Source: Emcibacter sp.
Lineage (GTDB): Bacteria; Pseudomonadota; Alphaproteobacteria; Sphingomonadales; Emcibacteraceae
Assembly (NCBI RefSeq): GCF_963675455.1
Contig: NZ_OY776217.1
Location: 2,528,001 to 2,592,000, forward strand
Direction of reading: 5' to 3'
Length of the DNA: 64,000 nt
The notes under the pieces are model-generated. The model was not told the DNA's origin. It saw nothing but the letters and a program-made list of their open reading frames with translations, and did no database searches. The number at the start of each line of letters is the position of its first letter. The first letter of the stretch is position 1. Positions 8,247 through 16,678 of the stretch are shown in pieces. The position numbers and the translations under genes are program-made.

Positions 8247-9023
8247 TTCGGGGTTGGCACTTGCCGGCTGAATAACATATTTGCCGTCATGGAATTTGAT
8301 CCGGGGTGGTCGTTTCGTTTTCTCGAAAATTTGCCACGCTGGTGCAAGTTCGGTCCAGAACTCATGCCACCCATCATCGACCCAAGCCGCAAGGGTTTGT
8401 TTGTCTAATGCAAAAGGAAAGATATGCACCTGTATTTCCGTTTGTCCAGCCGTGAAGGCAGCACTCATGAGAGAAAATAGCTCTTCGATTGGGCGATTAT
8501 TCAAAGCCCAAAAAGTTGTAATAGGGGTGTGGCCTAATTTGAACTCATAATTTACAGCATAACCTCCCGTGTTTTTACAATCTCCATGAACTTCCAAGTT
8601 ACCGCCAGGGTGACCGTGCTCTATATCATAAGCGTTAGGAAAGCCAAGATCGAAAGAACGATGATATTCTGATTTTCTGTGCATTTGTACTGGGCTGACA
8701 GCATAAAAACCTTCAGGAGCTTCTGTGTGTGTCGACGTGATCTTCGGTCCTAGGGTATGGGTAAAAGCGCAGATACCGTAACTTTTGAAAAGAAGATATC
8801 TACCGTTTGGATCTTCTATCCATAAATAGAGTTTTTTTTCTTGTTTGATAATTTGAATGAAAACAGGACTCCCCCATTTAAGTCCTAATTTTTCTACGCT
8901 GTCTTTTAGTTGAGAAGTTATTTTCGGTGCTTCTACTTCTTCAGTAGGAGACGAGAACGTCTTCTGAGTATATGATGCAGTTAGTATAAAAGAAAATAAT
9001 ATAACCAGAGTTGTTTGACGCAT
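8244..9023 (-). CDS. YafK/DpaA-type L,D-transpeptidase family protein lacking the usual catalytic cysteine
   Basis: The 259-residue protein has a signal peptide (about 1-24) and a YkuD-fold domain: SPVFIQIIKQEKKLYLWI (52-69), a core with APEGFYAVSP and the segment SEYHRSFDLGFPNAYD, and the motif VHGDC (145-149). In the YafK group the motif continues S-x-GC-Y/F-A with the nucleophilic cysteine. Here it reads NTGGYA, so Gly154 (codon at 8562-8564) sits where Cys is expected. Cys149 remains. YafK/DpaA of E. coli cuts Braun lipoprotein from peptidoglycan. The product here may be inactive, use Cys149, or have a binding role. The gene is more AT-rich than its neighbours and unrelated to them, hinting at acquisition. 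Family is likely; activity is open. Confidence 0.78.
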   Translation of the reverse strand: MRQTTLVILFSFILTASYTQKTFSSPTEEVEAPKITSQLKDSVEKLGLKWGSPVFIQIIKQEKKLYLWIEDPNGRYLLFKSYGICAFTHTLGPKITSTHTEAPEGFYAVSPVQMHRKSEYHRSFDLGFPNAYDIEHGHPGGNLEVHGDCKNTGGYAVNYEFKLGHTPITTFWALNNRPIEELFSLMSAAFTAGQTEIQVHIFPFALDKQTLAAWVDDGWHEFWTELAPAWQIFEKTKRPPRIKFHDGKYVIQPASANPE

Positions 9024-9053
9024 TAAAGTAAATCCCTCAACAAGTGCCTTTTA

Positions 9054-11192
9054 CTATACTTTAACGTCGCTTTTCAAAGCATGCAAACTCACGGGGACAC
9101 CATTCACAGCGGCGGTGCCGGCGATCGGGTCCCGTAATAAATCATCGGTGAAGTCATTGACGCTGACGCCGGCATGGGCACTGGCGACATCAAGACGGGT
9201 TCCCTCCCGGTCATGGCCCCAGCCGTGGGGCAGGCTGACGGTGCCCGGCATCATGTCTTCGCAACTTTCCACCAGGACCTTTTGCTCCGCCACCCGGGAT
9301 TTGAGAAGGGCATAGGTGCCATCGCCCAGATTGTATTTTTTCAGGTCATCGGGATGAACAAGAAGGGTGCAGCGGTCCTTGCCCTTGACCAGCCGGTCGT
9401 AGTTATGCATCCAGCTGTTGTTGGAGCGCAGATGGCGCCGGCCGATGAGTTTCAGGCCCGCATCTGCGGAATATGAGTTGAGTTTTTCCAGAAGCGGAGA
9501 AAGGCCGTCCCGAATGAGGTCGGGGAGACAGTCAATTTTCCGGTTTTTTGTCCGCAGTTTTTTAAGCAACCCGGGCTTGAGCGCTCCCAGATCGATGCCG
9601 TGGGGATTATCCTTCAGTTTTTTCAGGGAAAGGCCAGGGGCTTTTCCTCTTCGCTTGCCGTAAGGGCCGTAAGCAAGGCCCAGATTAACCAGGCGTTCAG
9701 GGGCGCGGCTTTTGGCCGTTACAGACGCGCCCATTTTTATGGCCATGCGCCGGGTCAGTTCGTCATAGATCTGCCAGTCATGCAGCGCGCCTGCAGGCGG
9801 ATCAAAAACCGCTTCGCTGTAGCGGGTGACATTGCGCACGGCCAGCATCAGGAAGGTCAGGTCATAATGATCATGCTCCAGCGGTGCGGTCGGCGGCAGG
9901 ATGATATCCGCATGGCGGGTGGTCTCGTTGAGGTAGAAATCAACGGCCACCATGAAGTCGAGCTGTTCCAGCGCCCGGTCCAGCTGTTTGCCGTTGGGGG
10001 TGCTGAGCACCGGATTGCCGGCGGCCACGATCATGGCTTTGATCTGTCCGTCGCCGGGGGTGAGGATTTCCATGGCCATTTCCGTCGCCGGAAGGTCGCT
10101 GCAGGCCTCGGGCAGGTCGTTAACCCGGCTGCACCAGCGATTATAGCCGCCGGGACCGATCATATTCATACCAACCAGGTCGATGGCCGGGTCAGTGATC
10201 AGGGTGCCGCCGACACGGTCCAGATTTCCGGTGACCATATTGATCATCTGGATCAGCCAGTGATTTAGGGTGCCGTTTTCCGTGACGCTGACGCCGAGCC
10301 GGCCATAGCAGACGGCCTTTTCGGCGGTCGCGAATTCAGCGGCAATGCTGTGGATATCGGCTTCTGAAATGCCGCATTGTTTTGCGCAGTCCTGCAGAGA
10401 AACCTCGTCAAGCATATCTGCAACCTGGTCCAGCTTGTCCAAGTGATTGGAGAGATGAGCTCGTTTCTCCGGCTCGACTATGTCCAGCAGAATTTTAAAT
10501 AGCGCCAGCAGCAGGGCCGTATCACCGCCGGGGCGGATAAAATGGTGCCGATCCGCCATGTGGGCGGTTTCCGTCCGCCGGGGGTCGATCACGGCAATTT
10601 TTCCGCCCCGGTCCTGTATGGCTTTCAGGCGGTTTTTGATATCCGGAGAGGTCATCATGCTGCCGTTGGAGACCAGAGGATTGCCGCCGAGGATCAGCAT
10701 ATAGTCTGCATGGTCGATATCCGGCACCGGCAGCAGGAACTGATGGCCGTACATCAGATGGCTGACCAGCTGATGCGGCAGCTGATCCACAGTGGTGGCG
10801 GAGTAGCGGTTTTTTGTGCGCAGCATTTTATAGAATATCGGCGCATGGGTCATGGACCCCAGGTTATGGACATTGGGATTGCCCAGATAGACGCCGATGG
10901 CATCCGGGCCAAAGGTCTCTCGCGTGCTGAACAGCCGGTCCGTCACTTCATTGAGGGCTTCGTCCCAGCTGATTTCCTGCCAGTCGCCATTCACTTTTTT
11001 CAGGGGAGTTCGGAGACGGTCCGGATCCTCCTGGATATCTTTCAGGGCCACACCCTTGGGGCAGATATGACCGCGGCTGAACGGGTCGTCCCTGTCGCCG
11101 CGTATGGAGACAATCTCCCGCTCTTTCGTTTTGATTTCCAGCCCGCAGATAGCCTCACACAGCGGGCAGGCCCGATAGATTGTCCGTTCCAT
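9054..11192 (-). CDS. Molybdopterin-dependent oxidoreductase (BisC/formate dehydrogenase-like)
   Basis: The 712-residue cytoplasmic protein (no signal or Tat motif) starts with a [4Fe-4S] motif, Cys9, Cys12, Cys16 and Cys44, the last followed by Lys46 as in electron-relay variants. The molybdopterin domains follow with GGNPLVSNGSM (substrate pocket entry), IDPRRTETA and RPGGDTALLLAL. The C-terminal MoCo-binding barrel includes LPHGWGHDREG. In formate dehydrogenases the Mo ligand is Sec/Cys in a V-D-x(5)-C/U-H setting; here the matching stretch is TVDQLPHQLVSHL, without Cys, Sec or Ser at that spot. The substrate is therefore unclear. A thiolase gene lies 26 bases upstream on the same strand, so the two are probably co-transcribed. 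Electron partner genes are not visible. Confidence 0.88.
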   Translation of the reverse strand: MERTIYRACPLCEAICGLEIKTKEREIVSIRGDRDDPFSRGHICPKGVALKDIQEDPDRLRTPLKKVNGDWQEISWDEALNEVTDRLFSTRETFGPDAIGVYLGNPNVHNLGSMTHAPIFYKMLRTKNRYSATTVDQLPHQLVSHLMYGHQFLLPVPDIDHADYMLILGGNPLVSNGSMMTSPDIKNRLKAIQDRGGKIAVIDPRRTETAHMADRHHFIRPGGDTALLLALFKILLDIVEPEKRAHLSNHLDKLDQVADMLDEVSLQDCAKQCGISEADIHSIAAEFATAEKAVCYGRLGVSVTENGTLNHWLIQMINMVTGNLDRVGGTLITDPAIDLVGMNMIGPGGYNRWCSRVNDLPEACSDLPATEMAMEILTPGDGQIKAMIVAAGNPVLSTPNGKQLDRALEQLDFMVAVDFYLNETTRHADIILPPTAPLEHDHYDLTFLMLAVRNVTRYSEAVFDPPAGALHDWQIYDELTRRMAIKMGASVTAKSRAPERLVNLGLAYGPYGKRRGKAPGLSLKKLKDNPHGIDLGALKPGLLKKLRTKNRKIDCLPDLIRDGLSPLLEKLNSYSADAGLKLIGRRHLRSNNSWMHNYDRLVKGKDRCTLLVHPDDLKKYNLGDGTYALLKSRVAEQKVLVESCEDMMPGTVSLPHGWGHDREGTRLDVASAHAGVSVNDFTDDLLRDPIAGTAAVNGVPVSLHALKSDVKV

Positions 11193-11217
11193 TTCGGCTC
11201 CTGTTCTATTTTTACGG

Positions 11218-12402
11218 TCAGACTACCTCGAACAGGCCGGCTGCGCCCATGCCGCCGCCGACGCACATGGTCACGACCACATATTTGACGCCGCGACGCT
11301 TGCCTTCAATCAGGGCGTGACCAACCATACGCGATCCGCTCATGCCATAAGGATGGCCGATGGAGATGGCGCCGCCGTTGACGTTGAAGATTTCCGGATC
11401 GATGCCCAGATGGTCGCGGCAGTAAAGCGCCTGCACGGCAAAGGCTTCATTGAGTTCCCACAGGCCGATGTCATTGATGGAAAGGCCTGCCTGGCTCAGC
11501 AGCTTGGGAATGGCATAGATCGGGCCGATGCCCATTTCTTCAGGTGGACAACCGGCCACGGTCATGCCCCGGTAAATGCCGAGAGGAGTGAGGCCTTTCT
11601 GTTCGGCCAGCTTGCCTTCCATCACCACGCAGGCGGATGCGCCGTCGGACAACTGGCTGGCATTGCCGGCCGTCACTGTGCCACCCTCAATGACCGGGTT
11701 CAGGCTCTGCAGGCTTTCCAGCGAGGTGGAGGGACGGTTGCCTTCATCTTTTTCGAGGGTTACAGGAACTTCCGAGACTTCGCCGGTTTCCCTGTCCTTG
11801 ACCATCATGACGCTGGGCAGGGGAACAATTTCGTCATCGAATTTGCCCTCGTGCTGGGCGATGGCGGTGCGCTGCTGGCTGAGAAGCGCATATTCATCCT
11901 GGGCGTCACGGCTTACCTTGTATTTTCTGGCGACAACCTCTGCTGTCTGCAGCATAGGCATATAGGCATGTTCATTGGCCTTCAGCACATTCGGATCGGC
12001 AGTTTCCATCATCCATTTAAAAGCCTGGTTCTGAACCAGGGAGATGTTATCAAGACCACCGGCAACAATTGCATTCATGCCGTCATACATCACCTGTTTG
12101 GCCGCCGTGGCGATTGACATCAGGCCGGACGAACACTGCCGGTCGATGGTCATGCCGGCTACGGTGACCGGAAGGCCCGCGGTAATCGCACTGACCCGGC
12201 CGATATTCCAGCCGGTGGTGCCGCAGGGCAGGGCCGAGCCCATGATGACGTCTTCAATTTCCGCCCCCTCGAGGCCGGAACGTCTGACCGCTTCACGGAC
12301 CACATGTCCGCCCATGGTGGGGGATTTGGTATTGTTGAAAGCGCCCTTGAAGGCGCGCCCGATAGGTGTGCGGGCTGTGGATACAACGACAGCGTCTCTC
12401 AT
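11218..12402 (-). CDS. Acetyl-CoA acyltransferase (thiolase)
   Basis: The 394-residue thiolase has the nucleophile in DRQCSSGL (Cys90), NEAFAVQALYC, the GHPYGMSG histidine motif, and the second cysteine in CVGGGMGAAG near the C-terminus. Thiolases cleave 3-ketoacyl-CoA with CoA, or condense acetyl-CoA. The N-terminus (MRDAVVVSTARTPIGRAFKGA) and length fit degradative thiolases of the FadA/PcaF type. It precedes the molybdoenzyme on the same strand. The region before it separates it from the Lrp gene by about 97 bases. The exact acyl substrate cannot be read from the sequence. Confidence 0.93.
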   Translation of the reverse strand: MRDAVVVSTARTPIGRAFKGAFNNTKSPTMGGHVVREAVRRSGLEGAEIEDVIMGSALPCGTTGWNIGRVSAITAGLPVTVAGMTIDRQCSSGLMSIATAAKQVMYDGMNAIVAGGLDNISLVQNQAFKWMMETADPNVLKANEHAYMPMLQTAEVVARKYKVSRDAQDEYALLSQQRTAIAQHEGKFDDEIVPLPSVMMVKDRETGEVSEVPVTLEKDEGNRPSTSLESLQSLNPVIEGGTVTAGNASQLSDGASACVVMEGKLAEQKGLTPLGIYRGMTVAGCPPEEMGIGPIYAIPKLLSQAGLSINDIGLWELNEAFAVQALYCRDHLGIDPEIFNVNGGAISIGHPYGMSGSRMVGHALIEGKRRGVKYVVVTMCVGGGMGAAGLFEVV

Positions 12403-12499
12403 GATGATCTCCCGGATATAAAGATTGAATGACGGGAGTCTAAATCAGATAGCACAGACGGGCAATATAAAAATCAAACGGTCGTTTGAGGTGGCCGCT

Positions 12500-12976
12500 T
12501 CACCGCGAAATTTTCAACGGCAGGGCCGTCGTGTATTTGACTTTGGTAACGGCAAAGCGCGAATGAACTTCGTTGACCATTTCCATTTTAAGAAGCTTCT
12601 GCCGGAGGAAGTTTTCATAAGCGTTCATATCCGTGGTCACGATTTTCAAGACATAGTCCATCGATCCGCTGATGGTGTAACATTCGGTCACTTCCGGATA
12701 GACCTCAATCAGTTTCTCGAACTCTTCCAGGGCGTTGTCCTTGTGATGCGACAGCTTAACATTGGCAAAGGTCACAATATGCAGGCCTAGTTTCTCCGGA
12801 TTGAGAATGGCGACACGCCTGTCAATAATGCCGAGTTCTTCCAGGCGTTTTACCCGGCGCCAGCAGGGTGCAGTCGACAGGCCCACCTTGTCGGCGAGCT
12901 CCGTATTGGTCAGGCTGGCATCCTGCTGAAGAGTATCAAGGATCTTCCGGTCTATGTCGTTTAACTTATCTAGCAT
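12500..12976 (-). CDS. Lrp/AsnC-family transcriptional regulator
   Basis: From ATG at 12976 the protein has 158 residues, the normal Lrp length. An upstream ATG at 13039 would add 21 hydrophobic residues unlike the family. The N-terminal winged helix-turn-helix covers about residues 3-50 (LNDIDRKILDTLQQDASLTN, then LSTAPCWRRVKRLEELG). The C-terminal RAM/effector domain follows (EVTECYTISGSMDYVLKIVT). Lrp proteins form octamers and respond to amino acids. It is transcribed away from the indolepyruvate oxidoreductase gene across an AT-rich spacer, so it probably controls that gene, itself, or both. This is an inference from divergence and pathway. Confidence 0.94.
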   Translation of the reverse strand: MLDKLNDIDRKILDTLQQDASLTNTELADKVGLSTAPCWRRVKRLEELGIIDRRVAILNPEKLGLHIVTFANVKLSHHKDNALEEFEKLIEVYPEVTECYTISGSMDYVLKIVTTDMNAYENFLRQKLLKMEMVNEVHSRFAVTKVKYTTALPLKISR

Positions 12977-13114
12977 GTTTATTTCTCTTATTGCTAAAAA
13001 ACAATCAAAATATAGCCAAAAATACGGTATTGAAATCAAAAAAGAAACTTAATTTCGCAAAAAATATGCAAAAATAATTCATTATAGGGCTGGTATGGAA
13101 AATGGAGCAGGGCA
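12977..13114. promoter_or_regulatory. Divergent AT-rich regulatory region between Lrp and IOR genes
   Basis: The 138-base spacer is A/T-dominated, with phased A-runs and the near-repeat GCAAAAAATAT/GCAAAAATA at about 13048-13073. Lrp proteins favour such curved DNA. No single operator could be defined. Confidence 0.45.
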
Positions 13115-16100
13115 TTGAAAAAAGACCTTATTTCCCTCGATGATAAATATATGCTTGAAGAAGGCAGTGCCTTCATGTCCGGTACACAAGCATTGGTGCG
13201 TATTCCGATTGTTCAGCACTGGCGCGATCAGGCAGCCGGGCTGAACACGGCCGGTTTTATTTCCGGCTACCGGGGATCTCCGCTTGGCGGGTACGATCAG
13301 GCGGTTATGAAAGCCAAAAAAATACTCGACAGCAGTGATATTCACTTTCAGCCGGGCCTGAACGAGGAATTGGCAGCAACGGCGGTCTGGGGCACCCAGC
13401 AGGTTAATATGTTCAAGGGCGCCAATTATGATGGTGTGTTCGGTATCTGGTACGGCAAGGGCCCGGGCGTTGACCGGACCGGCGATACCTTCCGCCATGC
13501 CAATGCTGCCGGCACAAGCCGTTACGGCGGGGTTCTGGCCATTGCCGGGGATGATCATTCGGCCAAATCCTCCACATTGCCGCATCAGTCCGATCACAGT
13601 TTCTATGCCACCATGCTGCCGATGCTTTATCCGGCCGATATCCAGGAATTCGTGGAGTACGGCCTGCTGGGTATCGCCATGTCCCGTTATTCCGGCTGCT
13701 GGACGGCCTTCAAGGTGACCAGTGAAACCGCGGAAACCACCGCGACCGTGGACTTAAGCCGGGAAAACCGCGAAATCCTGTTCCCGGATGAAACGGAATT
13801 TGAAATGCCGCCGGGCGGGGTTCATATCCGCCCCAACGACAACTGGAAAGAACAGGACTATCGCCTGCAGCGCTACAAACTGTTTGCCGCGCTGGCCTTT
13901 GTAAAGAAAAACAAGGTCGACCAGATTGTCATGGACAGTACCAAGCCGCGTTTCGGTATTATCACCAGCGGCAAAAGCTATGGCGATGTGCGTCAGGCCC
14001 TGTTTGAACTGGGGATCGATCAAGACGTCGCCGAGCAGATCGGTCTGCGTGTTTATAAGGTCGGTATGCCCTGGCCGCTGGAGCCGGAAGGAGTGCGCGC
14101 CTTTTGTACCGGACTCGATGAAATCCTCATTGTTGAGGAAAAACGCGAGTTGATTGAAAACCAGCTCAAGCAGCAGCTGTTCAACATGCCTGCGGATATT
14201 CGTCCCCGGGTGGTGGGTAAATATGATGAAAAGGGCAAATGGCTGTTGCCGCCTGATAACGGTCTCAGTGTCGGCCTTATTACTCATGTGATTGCCGACC
14301 GTATTTCCCGCTTCTATCACAGTGAACGCATTGACGAACGGCTGGATTTTTTCAATTGTCGGGAAGAAATGCAGAAAAACTATGCCACGCCGCTGGCGCG
14401 AACGCCCTATTTCTGTTCAGGCTGTCCCCACAATACCTCCACCAAAGTTCCGGAAGGCAGTCGTGCCGCAGCCGGTATCGGCTGTCATATCATGGCCCTG
14501 TGGATGGACCGTAACACCTCCACCTTTACCCAGATGGGCGGCGAGGGTGTGCCGTGGGTCGGCCAATCACCTTTCACAGATGAAAAACATATTTTTGCCA
14601 ACCTGGGGGACGGGACCTATTTTCATTCCGGCCTGCTGGCGGTTCGCCAGTCGATCGCTGCCGGGGTGAATATTACCTATAAAATTCTCTATAATGATGC
14701 CGTCGCCATGACCGGCGGCCAGCCCCATGACGGACAACTGACCGTACCGGGTATCGCCGCCCAGATGGCGGGCGAGGGGGCAAAGAAAATCTGGATCCTG
14801 ACCGAGGATCTGTCCCGTTACGAAAATCGCAGCGGTATTCCGTCCCACGTTCCTGTTCTGCACCGGGATGAATTGCCGGCCATCCAGGAAGAGGCCCGCA
14901 ACACCGAAGGCTGCACGGTTATCATCTATGATCAGACCTGTGCGGCGGAAAAACGCCGTCGCCGCAAGCGTGGTCTTTTTCCGGACCCGGATAAACGCAT
15001 CTTCATCAATGATGCGGTCTGTGAAGGCTGTGGTGACTGTTCCGTTCAGTCAAACTGTGTGTCCGTTGAACCGCTGGAAACCGAATATGGCCGTAAACGG
15101 ACCATCAACCAGTCCAGCTGTAACAAGGATTACAGCTGTGTGAAGGGCTTCTGTCCGTCTTTCGTCAGTGTTCTTGGCGGCAAGCTGCGCAAAACAAAAG
15201 CGACCGGATTCGAGGAACTTCTTGAACATATTCCTGAACCGTCAGTACCGGAGCTGGATCATGCCTATAATATCCTGGTGTCCGGTGTCGGCGGCACAGG
15301 TGTACTGACCATTGGCGCCCTGCTTGGCATGGCGGCCCATGTAGAGGGCAAGGCAAGTTCCATCCTGGATATGGCCGGTCTGGCCCAGAAAGGTGGTGCG
15401 GTATTGTCTCATGTGCGGCTTGGTCCGGACATGAATGAATTACGGACACCGCATATTCTGACCGGCGGCTCCCATCTGCTGCTCGCTTGTGATCTGGTGG
15501 TGGCGGCAAGTCCGCAGGCCGTTGAGGCGATCCAGAAAAACAGAACCCGTGCGGTGATCAATTCACACCGGATCCCGGTGTCTTCCTTTGTGGAGCATAA
15601 CAACATAGATTTCCAGGAAGAGGCGCTGAAAAAATCCATTACCGAGCATACCCGGGATGACGGCCGTTATTTCATCGAGGCGACGGAAATTGCCACGCAC
15701 CTGCTCGGTGATTCCATTGCCACCAACATTTTTATGCTGGGGTATGCCTGGCAACAGGGGCTGGTGCCGCTGTCTTTTGCCTCCCTGAAAAAAGCCATCG
15801 AGCTCAATGGCGTGGCTGTGCAACAGAACCTGAAGACCTTTGCCTGCGGACGTCTTGCCGCCCATGCACCGGAAAAGGTGGAAGAAATCGTCCGGCCGTT
15901 GCTTGATCCGTCAAGTCACGAGCATATTGCTGACACGCCTGAGGAGATTGTTGAAAAACGCGAGAAATATCTCACCGGCTATCAGAATGCGGCCTACGCC
16001 CGTAAATATATGAAACTGGTAAGGCATGTTGAGGACCGGGAAACCGAACTGTTCGGAACAACCGGCGAACTGAGTGAAGCGGTTGCCCGCTATTATTTCA

Positions 16101-16618
16101 AGCTGATGGCTTACAAAGACGAATATGAGGTGGCCCGGCTCTACAGCAATGGTGCTTTTCTCAAAAAACTGGAGGTCCAGTTTGAAGGCGATTACAAGTT
16201 GCGCTTCCATCTGGCGCCGCCGATCCTTGAGAAAAAGGACAAAGTCACGGGCCTGCCCAAAAAGCGGGAATTCGGCCCCTGGATGCTAAAGTCTTTCGGC
16301 ATTCTGGCAAAAGGAAAGTTTTTGCGGGGTACTACGCTAGACATTTTCGGGTATACAGAAGAGCGTCGTCAGGAGCGTCAGCTTGTCCGCGACTATGAGG
16401 AAGTGATTGAGAAAATACTGGCAAAGCTGTCTGAAGACAATTACCGGCTTTGTGTAAAAATTGCTTCTTTCCCGGACGCTATACGCGGATACGGCCATGT
16501 GAAGGAACGTAACCTGAAAGAGCAGCGGGAAAAACTGACGGCTATGCTCGGAGATATGGAGTCAGGAGTTGCCTCCGCCGACGATGCCGGAAAAGCTGAA
16601 GAAAAAAATCCGGCCTGA
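13115..16618 (+). CDS. Indolepyruvate:ferredoxin oxidoreductase, fused alpha and beta subunits
   Basis: The enzyme decarboxylates arylpyruvates (from Trp, Phe or Tyr) to aryl-acetyl-CoA and passes electrons to ferredoxin. In 1167 residues it carries the pyrimidine-binding domain of the 2-oxoacid oxidoreductases (SGYRGSPLGGYD near 50), a TPP-binding domain around 490-560 (LGDGTYFHSG..., YNDAVAMTGGQP), a ferredoxin-like cluster region near 636-690 (CEGCGDCS and further cysteines), and the gamma/beta domain from about 722 (SGVGGTGVLTIGALLG). Archaea and many bacteria encode these as IorA and IorB; the fused form is typical of Proteobacteria. No in-frame ATG exists at the 5' end. TTG at 13115 has GGAG seven bases before it. 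The gene is divergent from Lrp and followed 60 bases later by an amino-acid dehydrogenase, suggesting a shared degradative role. Confidence 0.95.
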   Translation: MKKDLISLDDKYMLEEGSAFMSGTQALVRIPIVQHWRDQAAGLNTAGFISGYRGSPLGGYDQAVMKAKKILDSSDIHFQPGLNEELAATAVWGTQQVNMFKGANYDGVFGIWYGKGPGVDRTGDTFRHANAAGTSRYGGVLAIAGDDHSAKSSTLPHQSDHSFYATMLPMLYPADIQEFVEYGLLGIAMSRYSGCWTAFKVTSETAETTATVDLSRENREILFPDETEFEMPPGGVHIRPNDNWKEQDYRLQRYKLFAALAFVKKNKVDQIVMDSTKPRFGIITSGKSYGDVRQALFELGIDQDVAEQIGLRVYKVGMPWPLEPEGVRAFCTGLDEILIVEEKRELIENQLKQQLFNMPADIRPRVVGKYDEKGKWLLPPDNGLSVGLITHVIADRISRFYHSERIDERLDFFNCREEMQKNYATPLARTPYFCSGCPHNTSTKVPEGSRAAAGIGCHIMALWMDRNTSTFTQMGGEGVPWVGQSPFTDEKHIFANLGDGTYFHSGLLAVRQSIAAGVNITYKILYNDAVAMTGGQPHDGQLTVPGIAAQMAGEGAKKIWILTEDLSRYENRSGIPSHVPVLHRDELPAIQEEARNTEGCTVIIYDQTCAAEKRRRRKRGLFPDPDKRIFINDAVCEGCGDCSVQSNCVSVEPLETEYGRKRTINQSSCNKDYSCVKGFCPSFVSVLGGKLRKTKATGFEELLEHIPEPSVPELDHAYNILVSGVGGTGVLTIGALLGMAAHVEGKASSILDMAGLAQKGGAVLSHVRLGPDMNELRTPHILTGGSHLLLACDLVVAASPQAVEAIQKNRTRAVINSHRIPVSSFVEHNNIDFQEEALKKSITEHTRDDGRYFIEATEIATHLLGDSIATNIFMLGYAWQQGLVPLSFASLKKAIELNGVAVQQNLKTFACGRLAAHAPEKVEEIVRPLLDPSSHEHIADTPEEIVEKREKYLTGYQNAAYARKYMKLVRHVEDRETELFGTTGELSEAVARYYFKLMAYKDEYEVARLYSNGAFLKKLEVQFEGDYKLRFHLAPPILEKKDKVTGLPKKREFGPWMLKSFGILAKGKFLRGTTLDIFGYTEERRQERQLVRDYEEVIEKILAKLSEDNYRLCVKIASFPDAIRGYGHVKERNLKEQREKLTAMLGDMESGVASADDAGKAEEKNPA

Positions 16619-16678
16619 GCGGGCAGGGAAGAGACTGAATAAAAGTAACACGGAATAACGAGGAAGAAAGTCAGAACA

